DNA of 64,000 bases from Aphrophora alni (GCA_963513935.1 OY740771.1:14847138-14911137); one strand, 5' to 3'. Numbered from the stretch's first letter, positions 13,417 to 24,379 are shown. Numbers and translations: made by a program. Notes: generated by a model not told the origin, from the letters alone.

Positions 13417-13854
13417 TTATCTCCTCTTGGAGCAAAGGGCGTCCAGAAGAGCTCTCCATCTGTCCCTGTCTCCATCAATTGCCTTCACTGCTCCCCAAGT
13501 CTTGTTAACCTCTTTTGCTTCTTTAATATTGGTCCTCTTCAAGGTTTCTCGGGGTCGACCTCATCTTCTGACACCTTGCGGGTTCCAATCTAGGGCCTCT
13601 TTCTCAATGGTTCCGTCTGGCTTCCTCAGTGTATGGCCTAACCACCTCCACTTCCTCTCTCGAATCTGCTGTTTGACCCGAATTTGACTTGTTTCTCTCC
13701 ATAAATCCTCGTTTGTAATGATCTCAGGCCAATGAATGTTCATGATACGGCGAAGACACCTATTGATGAAAACTTGCAGCCGAGACGTAATTAAACTTGT
13801 CTCACTTGCATACAGCAAAACAGACTTAACATATTTAGGTAGGGTAATAAACAT
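13417..13854 (-). pseudogene. Non-LTR retrotransposon ORF2 fragment (reverse transcriptase C-terminal region)
   Basis: A minus-strand frame of 146 codons runs from 13854 to TAA 13419-13417 with one in-frame TGA at 13563-13561. The first part has the familiar post-polymerase region: LLYASET, LQVFINRCLRRIMNIHWPEI, then RKWRWLGHTLRKPDGTIEKE and ALDWNPQGVRR. After the TGA the frame continues GRPRETLKRT, a TWGAVKA motif and DRDRWRALLDALCSKRR. This order is well known from LINE-type endonuclease/reverse transcriptase proteins of many invertebrates (probably CR1/RTE-like; the clade is not decided). The right end stops abruptly at the family A copy starting at 13871, so the upstream catalytic domain is lost. 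One point mutation could account for the stop. Confidence 0.9.
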
Positions 13855-13870
13855 TGTATTATACAGGTTT

Positions 13871-14410
13871 CCTCAGGGGCGTTTACTATAGAGAGTACGG
13901 GCGTTTACTATAGAGAGTACGGGCGTTTACTATAGAGAGTACGGGCGTTTACTATAGAGAGTACGGGCGTTTACTATAGAGAGTACGGGCGTTTACTATA
14001 GAGAGTACGGGCGTTTACTATAGAGAGTACGGGCGTTTACTATAGAGAGTACGGGCGTTTACTATAGAGAGTACGGGCGTTTACTATAGAGAGTACGGGC
14101 GTTTACTATAGAGAGTACGGGCGTTTACTATAGAGAGTACGGGCGTTTACTATAGAGAGTACGGGCGAACCCGAAAACCATAGCTCGATCTTCATGTTTC
14201 ACATAGTCTTGAGTTAAATTTCTACGATAAAATCTATCTCTATTAAATTTCTCGAGTTAATTTCTAAGTTTGATATTTCCTATCAGGTGTCTCTTGACCA
14301 ACTCGTGTTCTCTTTTGACGCTGTTAAAGTGTTCAAGAGTTTTTTTTTCTTTTCTTTAGTAAACTTTTTTAAGGCGATGACAACCAAGAGGTACGCAACA
14401 AGGAAATAAT
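13871..14410 (+). repeat. Dispersed repeat, family A, copy 5, enlarged by an internal minisatellite
   Basis: Opens CCTCAGGGG and, after the 22-bp array (13877-14162), resumes with GCGAACCCG, ATAGCTCGATCTTCATG, CTATCAGGTGTCTCTTGACC, AACTCGTGTTCTCTTTTGAC and a GTACGCAACAAGGAAATAA tail. Confidence 0.7.
13877..14162. repeat. 22-bp minisatellite, exactly 13 identical copies
   Basis: The unit starts GGGCGTTTACTATAGAGAG and ends TAC; 286 bp is exactly 13 units and I see no difference between copies. The unit resembles the head of family A (TCACTATAGTGAGTACGGGC), so it most likely arose by tandem duplication of that head. There are no spacers, so it is not a CRISPR array. Confidence 0.97.
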
Positions 14411-15199
14411 AGAAATAAAGAGGACCGTGTTTTATAAGTAAACGCAAAAAAACGAATATCCTTAAAAAAAAAAATTGTAACTGATAAAAATAAAAATTAT
14501 GACACTCAATATGTTTGTATTGGCATATAATGCAAATATATCAGAAATTAAGATCTTCAACGGAAAATGAGACGTGGAACGATAAACGCTGGGAGTGTGC
14601 AGGAATGAAACCTTGAATTGAGCTATTACACGCAGAAAACATGAATAAAAAAATGAAATAAGTTATTCTTGGGAAATGACAATCATGGGAAATAAGCAGA
14701 ACGTATACTGGCGCCAACACAACACACATGGTAATAATAAAGATTTATAACTACGGGTGGGATCTTTATTCCAAAACTTGATTAATTCACTTAAATATGT
14801 AATTTATAGATTAAATTGAACATACATTTTGTTTCAATTTACTTGGTTTCAATAATTTCTTATAATAATAATTCTGTGATAGACTGTCCGTGAAAACCTA
14901 ACCATAAATAAAAGGGTCTTTGTTAGTCAGTACGTCGAAATCTCATTGTCGTAATTATAGCATTCATAACCAGAATTTGCTACCGATAATAACTCGCTTT
15001 ACCTCACGATGTTAGGACAACAACGTATCTTTTTGAGCCATCGTAGAAATAAACGAACGAATAATGTTAAAATTCTGAAAACTTCAGGAATAAATGTATA
15101 AAACAATTGGACGAACATTTTCACTAATCCGCCCCAAAAGCACATAAAATATTAAACAAAATTAATCATAACAAAAAATGTCATTTTGGTAGTTGTCAG
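14411..15199. other. No recognisable gene
   Basis: AT-rich. A minus open frame at 14541-14729 shows no coding character. Confidence 0.5.
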
Positions 15200-15560
15200 T
15201 AAAAAAAGTGAAATTAACCGTGGAACGTAACGCTTTCCGAGGGACAGTCACTGCGATTCGTTGAAGTTGGCATTTCGGTTGTAAATATTTTGTTTTACCT
15301 TGAGTTTGCAGTGCAATCTTGGTTGCACGGAAAATCGCGATCACCAACCGAATGCAAAAACAACGCAATTGATATGGCATCGAGGAACTGTGGCTAAGCT
15401 CATTGAGGACGCAGGACTGCAATCCTGATGTTACAGTTGTCAGTTTAATTTATCTTAATTAAAGTTCCCATTAATATTTGGTGAATGGGCTTCTCGTTAT
15501 TCTCGGGAAAGCCGATATTACACATCGGGCCGGTTAAATATATTGGTAAGGTGTGACCAT
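15200..15560 (-). other. GC-richer island, possible exon or conserved non-coding element
   Basis: The minus strand between an AG at 15424-15423 (preceded by ACATCAGGATTGC) and a GTAAAA near 15300 is open (SCVLNELSHSSSMPYQLRCF and onward). To the right, at 15430-15560, lie unusual clusters such as CTTAATTAAAG, CCGATATTACACATCGG and GGGCCGGTTAAATA. No protein family is recognised. The complexity is higher than in neighbouring sequence, as in conserved insect enhancers. Confidence 0.2.
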
Positions 15561-16009
15561 TAGGAAAGGCGTATGTTGGACTATCTATATTGCATTTCGC
15601 GTTGTGTGTAGTCTTCCACATTAGTTTATTATAATTAAGTCATTAAGCGCTGGTTACATAGAGTGGTATTTGGTTTGACGATGATAAGTGAAGTTCGATC
15701 TCTTATAATGTGTAAAACAACTTTTTCTTCGATTAAACCTAACATAGCATCACGACATTGGTAGAACTGGTTTATAGAAATTACAATTTTTATTAACAGT
15801 CCCATGACTGATATTTTTATTCACAGATACCATACGAATCGGTATTTTCTAAGAGATGGGGATCAATTAGAATTATGAAGATCCTTAGGTTTACATTTGA
15901 GTAAAATTTAATGTAAATAATTGTAGCAGATTTTTTATATAATCGTATTATTTTGTTATTGGGGGTAGAGCATAATTTTAAGTTATAGAAAAAAAAACCT
16001 GATCAGGAT
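15561..16009. other. No recognisable gene
   Basis: AT-rich sequence without a bounded repeat. Confidence 0.5.
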
Positions 16010-16180
16010 ATGAAATAAATATGGCTACTTAAAAAATTAAACGTCGCGCGTTAGTACTGTAGAGCACTTTATATACGACAGACGGACATCTTTCTAAAAA
16101 TCACTTTTTTTATATTCAAGGAACCTCAAAACTGATATATCCGCAAACACTCAAAATAATTTTGTAACCTACCACATAAA
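16010..16180. repeat. Dispersed repeat, family G (end fragment)
   Basis: The CTGTAGAGCACTTTATATAC, ACCTCAAAACTGATATATCC, GCAAA pattern aligns with 34300-34410 (CTGTAGAGCACTGTCAACAT, ACCTCAAAATGTATATCTCC, GCAAA). Confidence 0.55.
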
Positions 16181-16957
16181 CCAGAGCACGGGCAGACGCA
16201 TAATTAATAAGAAATCGATGAATTATTTAGTATTTAAAAAATGTTTTACTTCCATTAATCATCGGATAATGGAAATAGATTATAAAGTATTTCATATAAA
16301 AACTGTTCCTTTTCTTTTTTAGAAGTCTCGGCGGCGCTTCTATAAAGGATAGTGAAAATTACTATAATTTCTATAAACAATTCCACAACAAATCACTTTA
16401 TAAATACTATAAAAATTCAACGTCATTAAATTATTAAAATGCACATATTCACACTCTATTTTCTTTTATACTTGTCGTGTGGGTTTTAATGCATTACCTA
16501 GTTAGAACAAATAACGCTATAAAAACACGTTTTATTTGCAATAACAGTTGTACAACTAGAAACTATTACCGGAAGACGATTGTATCTTAAAGTTGATGAA
16601 CTACTGTGCATAAAACAAGTGTATAATTAGAGAAGGTGCATCCCACGTAGTGTAGTGGTGTGGAGTGCATGAATGGCGCCAGTACAACAGAATATTTCGC
16701 AATAAGTTCAATGCCGTTACACCTACATACGTTTACAATATATATCAATTATATGCATAACGTATCATTAACGGGACTTAATGAACAATTAAAATCTTTT
16801 AAGTTCTTCCTACGGGGAAATGTTTCAATGAAACTTGTATTACTATAAAGTAAAGGTCAAGGGTAGTTTTATTGTTGAGAATAAATTATGGTCGTCTTCA
16901 TAACGTCAAACATATGGTGTTTTGAAAATATTTATAGCGAAGAAAAGTCTCAGATAT
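16181..16957. other. No recognisable gene
   Basis: AT-rich. A GTGTAGTGG word near 16650 looks like a tRNA A-box, but no acceptor stem or B-box accompanies it. Confidence 0.5.
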
Positions 16958-17910
16958 ACAGGGTGTTTCCAAATTTCGTTGCAAAACGTGAGGAGCTTAT
17001 TCTTTGCATTGCAACGAATGAAAAAGTGTATGCAAATTTATTTTAATTTGAGTACAATATTCTACCAAACGTGGAATTTTCTTATTATTTAAATTTTCGA
17101 CGCGTTTCGGAGTTTCTCCATCTTTGGGAGTACGAAATTAAGTCTCGAAGATGGAGGAATCCCGAAACCTGTTCTCTCAATATGAGTTGACCAGTTGACT
17201 GAACAGTTGACCACTACATTAGCAAGATGTGGCTATATTATCTCAACTTTATTTTATATTTTTTCGACCTGTACTGCAGTACCAAACATTTTATGTTTAT
17301 TTATTTTTGTGAAATGTGTATCATTGTGTCGTTTAAACGTGTTGTTTCATCTGATGATGGTAAGTTATATGTTATATCGAAACAGCTGTTATGAAATATT
17401 AGTAAATACTAAACACAAGATTGCTACGTAAGTAATTTAGTAATAAACTTATTGTAAAGCATTCATAAGGCAATACGGAATTTATAACAATTTTGGTACT
17501 AGACTTAATAATCTTGGGTGTTGTAGATAACAAAGAATTAATCTTTAAGATTTTTGTGATAATTCAGTTATGCTTTAAACTACAGAGAGAATAAAACGAT
17601 TTTTTTTGTAGTGTCGTTTTAAAAAAAGATAATATTTTGTAACGGTTTTTGAGAAATTCGACGTTGAAAATACTTAATAGGCGCCATTTTGAAATAACAA
17701 ATGGAAATTAATTTTTTTTCCGTAAATTAAATCTTTATAACACTAACTATTATGCAAAGTTTCAACTTTATACCACGTACTGTTAAAAACACAAATAATA
17801 GATAGAAAACTAATCATTTTACGAAACATGTTCACGTAAACCTTGTCATTTTATTTTATATAGGAATAAGGTACTGAAGTCTTTGAACAATTTTCGGAAG
17901 CACCCTGTAT
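16958..17910. mobile_element. Non-autonomous element with ACAGGGTG-type inverted ends
   Basis: The left end reads TACAGGGTGTTTCC and the right end GGAAGCACCCTGTA, inverted copies with one mismatch. Inside are an imperfect inverted repeat (GTTTCGGAGTTTCTCCATCT near 17104 against GATGGAGGAATCCCGAAAC near 17151) and the hammerhead-like motif at 17344-17397. A GGCGCCATTTTGAAATAACA segment near 17680 is shared with the elements near 40.3 and 45 kb. There is no transposase frame; the open frame at 17195-17431 has no domain. The termini suggest a DNA transposon derivative, but target duplications are not clear. Confidence 0.5.
17344..17397 (+). ncRNA. Hammerhead-ribozyme-like motif
   Basis: In order: GTTTCAT, the conserved core CTGATGA (17351-17357), a T, a stem GGTA...TATC (17359-17362 with 17375-17378), GAAA (17379-17382), a small palindrome (ACA, GC loop, TGT), TT, then ATGAAAT. 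The 5' TTTCAT and 3' ATGAAA are perfectly complementary and sit where stem I should be. The stem III palindrome, U16.1 and H17 also fit. Established knowledge: Penelope-like elements and retrozymes carry type I hammerheads with very short stem III that may act as dimers. One departure is the extra T between A9 and stem II, which may weaken or abolish cleavage. Confidence 0.45.
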
Positions 17911-18109
17911 TTTTAAATATAAATTTGGTTTTGTTTTACCGGATGTCAGTATAGCCCCGCATTAAAAATAATTATAGTAATTTAAATAAATAGGTAGTCT
18001 ACGCAACTATCCAGTCGCCCATCGCTAAAACTAAATAAAAACGAAGGGTCACCATAGGTATCAGTTTGACAGTTGTCAATCAAAAAGTAAAAATTTAGAA
18101 AAAAATTGA

Positions 18110-18490
18110 TATAATTAAATAATGTCCTAAACTTGTTTCGACTTTGGTTAATGCGTTCTTAGAGTAAACAGTATTTTATAAAAATCGAGTTTTACTGTTT
18201 AATAACGTTTAATAAAGGTTTGGATCATGAATCTTCATATTTAATTGAATTTGATCGAAATCGGTAGAGCTGATTGTGAGAAATTAAGTATTTTATAATA
18301 GTTCCTTTGGCCGATATTTTGGTTTTTCATTGATAACTCACAAACTAGAATTTTTGGATTGATGGTTTCCAGTATGTTTTGTTTGGATCCTTAGAAACTA
18401 CACTTGAGAAAAACCGAGCTTTGAAATACTGCAAACTGTTTTGACATTCGTTCAATAATTACTTCAAACAGATAAAGTAAAAAGTGCAAT
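18110..18490. repeat. Dispersed repeat, family G
   Basis: Shares TTTGATCGAAATCGGTAGAG, GATTGTGAGAAATTAAG and AACTCACAAAC-type words, in the same order, with 33990-34070. Confidence 0.45.
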
Positions 18491-18689
18491 AACTGAATGT
18501 ATTAAATAAAACCAAGCACCATTTGGATCTCATGTAATTCATATAAAAGATAAAATTAATTTAACGCTTTTTTATAAAATATGATTTAAATAATTTTTAA
18601 AAATTGTTCTAATCTGTGAACTTAACGTTATCATATAAGAGGTGTGACAATAAATATAGTAATGAGACTGATCTGAAAAAAAAAAAAAA

Positions 18690-18890
18690 AAAACCACCTT
18701 ACGTTTTTACTTGCACACACTTTAGTGCTGGTAATATTTCTGGAACTCTTCTTTTGGAATGTCCTCTAAGACTCTCGTTTCAGCTTTTTGGACAACTTGT
18801 GTTGTTTGAAAATGGTGTCCCTTGACTGCAATTTTTGCTCCTGAAAATAGAAAAAAGTCAATTTGTAGGTCAGGCAGTGTTCAACATAGA
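18690..18890 (-). pseudogene. Mariner-type transposase C-terminal fragment
   Basis: On the minus strand a frame reads LPDLQIDFFLFSGAKIAVKG, then HHFQTTQVVQKAETRVL and EDIPKEEFQKYYQH before a TAA. This is the block around and after the third catalytic Asp of mariner transposases (family pattern SPDLxPxDFFLF, xxKxxLKGxxF, IPxxxFxxxFxxW). The Asp of DFFLF, presumed catalytic, is kept; the terminal Trp has become a stop. Upstream regions with the first two catalytic Asp residues are not found, and a poly-A tract (18677-18693 on the plus strand) lies next to the end. Confidence 0.85.
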
Positions 18891-19561
18891 GGGGGGAGGA
18901 TGATATCTGACAATTTACATTTGACCTAGTGCCAACATAGTATTTCTTTTGTCAAACAAACATACATATTCGTAATCAGAATAACTTCTAGTTTTATTTG
19001 ATACCCCACGCATAATATTTCAATTTTTTTTTCAACTCAATATTTTTGCCTTATAACCACAAGGTCGTTTTTTTGTTAACGCTATATTTCTCCTATATGT
19101 GAGACAATACAAAGTATTTAAATGCAAAATTTTAAAAATATAGGTTATCGTTTTGTCTATATATAGGCCTACTGGTTGCGACTTATAGATATACGAGACT
19201 TCAGACATGCGAGTGAAATTATAAGGTTTTACCTACGTACTCCAATTAAACTATGATTAATTATATTTTTATCTCTCAAAAAATACTGGTTAAAAGAAAA
19301 GGGAAAAAAAGAGAAGCACAATTTCTGTCGGGACCTTTTAACTTGAACGGGAATTTTTTATTAAAATGGCACCCAATAAATTTTGAGTATTTACTGCCTA
19401 CATAACAAAATTTTATAAAATCGGCTTAGATAATATTGAAAATATCAGAATTTTGGGTTGGCGTGTGGTTTGTATGTTATGTGTGAGAAAGATTGTGCAA
19501 TTTTTGTTAAGCATTTATTTTGATCTTACGTATTTGTCATTAAACATTATATATCCCTAAA
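18891..19561. other. No gene; part of a dispersed repeat near 19440-19560
   Basis: The GTGTGAGAAAGATTGTGCAA and CGTATTTGTCATTAAACATT words match stretches near 6910, 45840 and 51970 (family E), without clear ends. Confidence 0.4.
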
Positions 19562-19780
19562 CGTGGCAATCCCGAGGTAATCTTGTTGGATGTACACATT
19601 TTTGTCTTGGGTTACATCCCTCTCTTTTACCTTTCCTCAGGTTTCTCTTGAGAAATTATTATTCTTTTAAAAGCTGATTCTCATAGAGTATTCGAGATGT
19701 AGGTGTTCTTTTTCTTCGCATTTTTATAAAAGGATGAAGACCGAGAGAGTTTTCTCTTTTAAAGAACAAGAAAATGGTTT
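19562..19780 (+). repeat. Dispersed repeat, family A, copy 6
   Basis: GTGGCAATCCCGAGGTAATC, GGATGTACACATTTTTG, GGGTTACATCCCTC, ATAGAGTATTCGAG and a TCTTTTAAAGAACAAGAAAA tail. Confidence 0.7.
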
Positions 19781-20330
19781 TGTTGTATTTTTTCGTTTTC
19801 ATTTCGAGAGGATGTTCTACGTCAAGTTTATTACATCGATTGTATTTCAAATGTAAAATGTTGGATCTACCAAAGTTATATTTATCTAAAACCACAATGA
19901 AAGTGTATTTATTCAGAAATATTTTTATTAGGTATGATTTTCATTTTCCACGTGTTTCTAACAACAGAAACGCTCCAAGATTTACGATACATAATTGTGT
20001 ACCTCCCACGGCAATTCACGATCGTTTGACTTTTGTACTGAAAGGTTAAATTGAAATTATACACTTAAAGCAATAACGACGCGACTGTTAAATTGTTCTC
20101 TGGAATGTTATTCCTGAGGGAATCAAAAGGAATGAAGCAAAAGTATTAAACAATTTCATCTAGGAAACAATATTTTAAGATCCAAAAATCTAATAGTATA
20201 TTTATTTAAAAAAATAAATTATCACTTATAGACTATTTAATCATTTACCTAAGAGATTAAGGTATAAATAAATTTATTTAGTATGGGAGTTAATGCAATA
20301 GTTTTTTTGAGTTAACAGTGTATTTATTTT
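19781..20330. other. No recognisable gene
   Basis: A plus-strand frame at 19774-20049 is open and begins inside the family A tail; no domain or signal is visible in it. Confidence 0.45.
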
Positions 20331-20399
20331 GATTTATCCAGTATCGGTAGTATCGGTAGTATAGGGTAAGTTTTATAATCGAGAAAAATGTCGACTTAC

Positions 20400-20462
20400 C
20401 TTTAAAACTCATCTTCACCATAGACTCAGGAAATTGAAAAAGTGATTTTCTAAATCTGTCGT
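20400..20462 (-). CDS. Candidate 63-bp internal exon of an unidentified gene
   Basis: The minus strand shows a very good acceptor, TTTTTTTACTTACAG, then 63 bp, then AAAG followed by GTAAGT. The frame that enters with two bases (phase 1) reads DRFRKSLFQFPESMVKMSFK and leaves in phase 1. Both splice sites match consensus closely and the frame is open. The flank at 20480-20650 is dispersed repeat (family F), so an exon-like stretch by chance within a repeat is possible. The phase does not connect directly to the exon at 13059-13170, which enters in phase 0. The protein is not recognised. Confidence 0.3.
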
Positions 20463-20479
20463 CTGTAAGTAAAAAAAAT

Positions 20480-20650
20480 AAGATTGGAATTTGAAATGTG
20501 GTTAGGGGATTTTTGTAAAGCCCTATTAAAATCGTCAAAATGTTGCCCATTTTGTAACAGTTTTTTGTTCATATCATGTGTTATTCAAACTATAACATAC
20601 TTAACAATTTCCAGCTTTCAATTCTGCAGTAATGGTACCAACCTTTTAAA
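20480..20650. repeat. Dispersed repeat, family F, second copy
   Basis: Aligns with 5360-5495: GTTGCCCATTTTGTAACAG, GTTATTCAAACTATAACATA, TTTCAATTCTGC and AATGGTACCAA in the same order. Confidence 0.55.
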
Positions 20651-21079
20651 GGTAAAATACTGAAGTTGTTGTAAAAAAAAAAAAAAAATTTAAAAGTCCT
20701 ATAGATTCGAGACCCAGCAAGAGGGAAGTGTATAGCCAGTGGAAGCCCCTTAATAGCTTCGAGGCCCACCAGAGCCGAGACGCTATCGTGAGCGAAGCTA
20801 GCAAGTAGTCAGTAGTCATTCTTATAAAATATTTACTTCTCAAAATCAGCTGTAATGATTTGGTCAAATTATAGTGAAATATGAAGATTAATAACACAGA
20901 GCCGTATGAAAAATCGTAAGTTAAAAATATAAATTCAGAAATAATTGGAAAAAATAAAATCAACCTAGACAGCTTTCGTTAAAAGCCTGATTGTAATGAA
21001 ATACGACTTATGTTAACTTACGTTAAGACCTGAATACTTGTTTATGGCACAAGCAAAGCAAGTTTAGGTTCTAATTTAA
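20651..21079. other. No firm gene; short GC-richer patch at 20700-20815
   Basis: The patch reads open on the plus strand as SRPSKREVYSQWKPLNSFEA to a TAG, and also on the minus strand within a 105-codon frame. No family is recognised. Confidence 0.3.
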
Positions 21080-21320
21080 ATAAACCGGCGTCCGTAGTTT
21101 ATTTTGCGCTTTTTGATTAACCACCCCTGAAATTAAATTTTTGGTGACAATTAGTTTTGGTTGGTTTTTATTTAGTTTTGGGGATGTGTGAGTGGGAAAG
21201 TTAGTGCGTTGTTTATGTAACGTTTATTATAGCTATCTCCCATCACTCTACAACAAAATGTATTTCACATTCTCTTAGCTAATGTGTGATACAAATATTA
21301 CAGACAGATATTACAAAAAT
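21080..21320. repeat. Dispersed repeat, family E
   Basis: GACAATTAGTTTTGG, GAGTGGGAAAGTTAGTGCGT and following words recur near 51240-51300, 51965-52040 and 61000-61060. Confidence 0.4.
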
Positions 21321-21326
21321 AACCCT

Positions 21327-21560
21327 CATAGATTCATTTACTTGAATACAGTCTTGACAATCTTGAGGGAACTAGCTGTATCTATATATCTGTGTTCCTG
21401 GGTTAGATTCCTCTCTTTCATCTTTCCTGTAGTTCTTATTTGACCAATTCTTGTTCTCTTCCAACCTTGATGCTATTAGAGTATTTAGTGTTAGGGGGGT
21501 TTCTTTTAAGTTTATTTATTTTATTTTTTAGGCTGTTATTTTTGTCTCTAAACAACAATT
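21327..21560 (+). repeat. Dispersed repeat, family A, copy 7
   Basis: CTTGACAATCTTGAGGGAAC, TAGCTGTATCTATAT, GGGTTAGATTCCTCTC, TATTAGAGTATTTAG and TTTGTCTCTAAACAACAATT. Confidence 0.7.
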
Positions 21561-21687
21561 ACCAAAATGGAGTAAAAAATGTTCTTAACCAATTAAACTT
21601 TCAAGAAATGTAACAATCCTGAAACAAAAGAAGAACAACAATTATAAAGAAATTAAATAAGAACATCTTTTAGAAGATTGCATATTC

Positions 21688-21969
21688 AATTAAATATATT
21701 ATAAGACTTACCGTCACAATAGTCTATGTTTGTCTGTAGTTATATAACTACGGCCGTTTCGGCTATTCAGCCATTTTCAAGTGTTATGCGGGTATTACCG
21801 TTGTCTTAGTTTAAAATCAGAAATTACGAACACACGACACATAACAAACACACAAGTTCTTTAAACATTTAAAACATGATGCAGTAGGCCCACTGTCACA
21901 ACGCGTACTGTCAATATTTGACACAACAGATAGACTATTGTGACGGTAAGTCTTATAATATATTTAATT
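21688..21969. mobile_element. 282-bp MITE with 40-bp perfect terminal inverted repeats
   Basis: The left arm 21688-21727 starts AATTAAATATATTATAAGAC and ends CGTCACAATAGTCTAT. The right arm 21930-21969 is its exact reverse complement over all 40 bases. The interior carries a hammerhead-like relic on the minus strand (21748-21788) and no open frame. The arms end in AT-rich sequence, so the exact end and the target duplication cannot be fixed by eye. A partial match to the arm (TTATTGTGACGGTGATC) lies near 23333. Confidence 0.85.
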
Positions 21970-22129
21970 ATTAATCAGTAGTCGGAATGGCGAAAACAAA
22001 TATGTATATTGCATATTCGTAATCATAAGCTGGCTTAAGAATATTTTCATTCATCTCAGATGATAAATAATTGATGATGATGATTCATTTTAAAGAATTT
22101 TATATCTTTTACGAGTACAAAAACATTTC

Positions 22130-22345
22130 TAAACTGTCGGCAAGGCAAAGGTTGTACGTCGCTGTTGGCAACAGATTAAAGGTAACAAGTGGATATAAAA
22201 CCATAACGCGATTTTAAGTGAAGAGCGTAACAGCCTTCGCCGGGCAAGGACGAAACAAAACAAGGATAATTAGGCCTATTAAATGCGTAGGACGGACCTG
22301 TCATTCGGCGGACCCGGTTTTACATGTAAATAGGCAAGTTTTAAA
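22130..22345. other. GC-richer island, possible conserved non-coding element
   Basis: Compositionally distinct, with words such as GCGTAACAGCCTTCGCCGGG and GGACGGACCTGTCATTCGGC and no repeats. A short frame ending CAGATTAAAG just before GTAACAAG could be an exon end but is too short to judge. Confidence 0.25.
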
Positions 22346-24054
22346 CAAGTTGAAAGTCTCTTGAAACAAGATGGAACCCCGTACTTTTGTGTAATAAAAG
22401 TTGAATTTTTCAGATATGAAAATCAGCTGTAATCCAGACTTGCGTAACGTGACTTATAAGGTAATTCTAATGTTTTGAAGGATATTACGCGTAGCAGACG
22501 AGATTTAATTGTTGACATCAATAATAATAATTTAGAACGGGTTTATTTACATTTTTGTTGTCGTTTTACGATTTTTACTTCTTGCTTGTTAGATTAACGA
22601 GGAGAATATCTTATGAAAACCCTAACACTAAATATAAGTTTTGAATATGTGCATACTTTCGACCGTTCGCAAGTCCAAACTGCAGTAAATTAGAATCATA
22701 CCTTAACCAACTTGGCAACACTGATCTTATTTTCATGATGAACATGTAGCTGACACTGTGGTATACAATAGTTTCTATCATTACTTACCCTCAATGAAAT
22801 ACAATGTCCAAACAACTGTTTTTTATATATGGAGGGAGTTCAAATATAAAGAGGAATTTTCAAACTAAAGAGTTCAAGATAAGCATGTGTTAGGATTTAG
22901 GAATATGCACGCTAAACAAGATTATACTAAATCCTTTCAATAGAAACCAGAATAAAAACAATTATTATAACAGAAGATTAAAAGTTTAGAAATCGGTTAG
23001 TTGTAACCACCGAATACATTGTGAATGACTAGTTTGTATATAAGCTTAGCTTGAATAATTAACAATCATTGGTTAGTTGTACTCAGGTAAAATTTATTGA
23101 ATTTAAAAAGATCTTTTCCAGTTTTGGAGGTCATATGTTGAGCAAGTATCCATATGGGAAATATGATTGATTGTAGATAATATTGTAGACTGCAGTATGT
23201 TCAAGAAATAGAAATAACATGTCTTGCCAGTTATAAGTGTTTATAGCTTGTTTTTGGAAGCTCTGAGGTTATTCTTACATGAAATCGAACTCACTTCTAA
23301 TTTTACTCTAATTAATTAAAAAGTAAGAAAAGGTTATTGTGACGGTGATCAAAATTCTTTATCACTTTTCGATAGTTCTGTAGCACTGCAGAACTAATTT
23401 ATATCATTTCAATAGTTTAGTGATATCTCAAGTGTCACCTCATAAAAAGGTTTTACTTTTAAACAACATTATTGTGTTTGACAACAAATTTATGAACATT
23501 TTTGTTTATGGCCCTAATGGGTTTAACGTTTTCAGTATTTTGGATCTGTAAATTAAATGTTTATATAGATTTGTACATATCTGAGTCCATCGTGCCCCAA
23601 AATCTAAAGGTTTTTTAAAGCGATGATATTTATATTTTTATTGTACTAAACTTATCATTACTAAAAATATTAATAATTTTTATCCCCTGATTTTGATGAG
23701 ATTTATAATTTTTTTATAGTTGACATTTATAATTTAAAATTTTTTTTATTAACACAATTATAATTTACCGTTGATTTTGTACATAATTATAAAGTAACGT
23801 ACTGAACTTATCAACCATTAATGTCGACCTTGAGGTCAGGTTCATTGTGGATAGTTTTATGTAGCCATTTAGTGTTCTCCACTAGAAAAAGTGTTTGAGA
23901 GAATGTTTTTCTCACACGAATTAAGTAATAAATCAATTTAAGACGGAACAAAATAAATTAACTGTCAATTACATAATTTTTAAGATTTAGTTTTTCTCTC
24001 TTACTCACCTTTTTTATCTCGTTGTTTTGTTTTAGGAACTAATTTGCAGTGAGA
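22346..24054. other. No recognisable gene
   Basis: AT-rich. A few A-rich and T-rich runs; no open frame, and no unit that repeats elsewhere could be bounded. Confidence 0.5.
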
Positions 24055-24245
24055 AAGAAGAGGCTAGCTCGATAATGCCTAGCTGGATATACGCCTTTGA
24101 TTGATGTAGTCTAGGGTTAGATCACTCTTGTATTATTACGACCCTGGTTAGAGTATTCGACAGCTAGGAGGAGAGGGGGGGGGGTCTTTAAATTATACAC
24201 TTTTCTTCTCTTTTATGTGACGATAATAATTGAGGGAATTTCGTC
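24055..24245 (+). repeat. Dispersed repeat, family A, copy 8 (short)
   Basis: CTAGCTGGATATACGCC, AGGGTTAGATCACTC, TAGAGTATTCGACAGCTAG, then a run of 10 G (24177-24186) and a decayed 3' part. Confidence 0.6.
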
Positions 24246-24379
24246 TCATTGTTACATCCTTCTTTTGCTACTCTTTTCCTACTAATTTTTCATTTTCCTT
24301 TTATCCTATCTTTGTCTTCCTATTTCTATATTTTCCTCTTCTTCTTTCTCCCTCTCGCATTGCCTCCTTTTATCGTTTC

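Noticed and set aside
13877..14162. Regular short direct repeats that might suggest a CRISPR array
   Set aside because: Units are contiguous with no spacers, and the context is an animal-type genome.
16645..16690. tRNA A-box-like GTGTAGTGG word
   Set aside because: No B-box, anticodon arm or acceptor stem can be built around it.
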